Shown: piece by piece, positions 6,546 to 6,674 of the stretch
How the letters are laid out: each line of letters begins with the position of its first letter
Numbering within the stretch: the first letter of the stretch is position 1
NCBI GenBank assembly: GCA_030837935.1
Contig: JAUQXU010000382.1
Coordinates: 1 to 6,674 of the forward strand
Reading direction: 5' to 3'
DNA from: Candidatus Brocadia sp.
Lineage (GTDB): Bacteria > Planctomycetota > Brocadiia > Brocadiales > Brocadiaceae
DNA length: 6,674 nt
Made by a program: the position numbers and the translations under genes
Notes under the pieces: generated by a model
What the model was told of the DNA's origin: nothing
Databases searched by the model: none
Seen by the model: only the letters and a program-made list of their open reading frames with translations

Positions 6546-6551
6546 ATTATA
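6546..6551 (-). promoter_or_regulatory. Candidate -10 box for the Reeler-like gene operon
   Basis: A perfect TATAAT on the minus strand ends 33 bases before the ATG at 6512 and 15 before the alternative GTG at 6530. Transcription from it would start near 6539. The hexamer 17 bases upstream is TTCTAA, a poor -35, so a plain sigma-70 promoter is possible but unproven. The rest of the 6531-6674 region is A+T-rich and shows no gene. Confidence 0.35.
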
Positions 6552-6674
6552 TTTCAAATAATCAGAGATTAGAAATCATCAATAAGTCTTACACCTGTGG
6601 AATCATAAATCAAAGATAAAAATTTAAAAATACATATCAGAATGCGAAAAACATGCATTTCTTATTTAACCTTT

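Overview
The window carries a run of minus-strand genes for membrane transport and exported proteins, plus one decayed gene on the plus strand. Reading in the minus direction (right to left) the order is: an exported choice-of-anchor V/Reeler-like protein (6512-5871), an exported protein of unknown function (5866-5291), a formate/nitrite transporter family channel (5260-4346), a ClC-family anion channel or antiporter (4188-2806), a plus-strand remnant of an ArsB/NhaD/CitM-type permease (about 2395-2790), and a P3B magnesium-type P-type ATPase related to MgtA (2363 to beyond base 1). The ATPase is split into two reading frames at about 1443-1446.

The signal peptides and polytopic transporters, the A+T-rich spacers and the good Shine-Dalgarno sequence (AAGGAG) in front of one gene point to a bacterium, probably with a Gram-negative type envelope. 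A nitrite/formate-type channel beside exported proteins would suit an anaerobic nitrogen-cycle organism such as an anammox planctomycete. That is a guess from gene content; no marker gene settles it.

The first three minus-strand genes look like one transcription unit. The Reeler-like gene and the unknown gene are 4 bases apart, with the second gene's ribosome binding site running into the stop codon of the first, and the channel follows after 30 bases without a visible terminator. A perfect -10 hexamer lies upstream of the first gene. ClC follows after 157 bases and may have its own promoter. The ATPase is separated from ClC by the permease remnant.

The points most worth a second look are: (1) the two-frame ATPase, where both halves are otherwise intact and the second has its own AAGGA and a GTG overlapping the first half's TGA; (2) the formate/nitrite channel with glutamine where the family has its central histidine; (3) the permease remnant hidden in what looks like intergenic DNA; (4) the ClC protein with valine at the usual proton-glutamate site; (5) the CX4CH motif in the Reeler-like protein. 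I saw no RNA genes, CRISPR array, insertion sequence or integration site.
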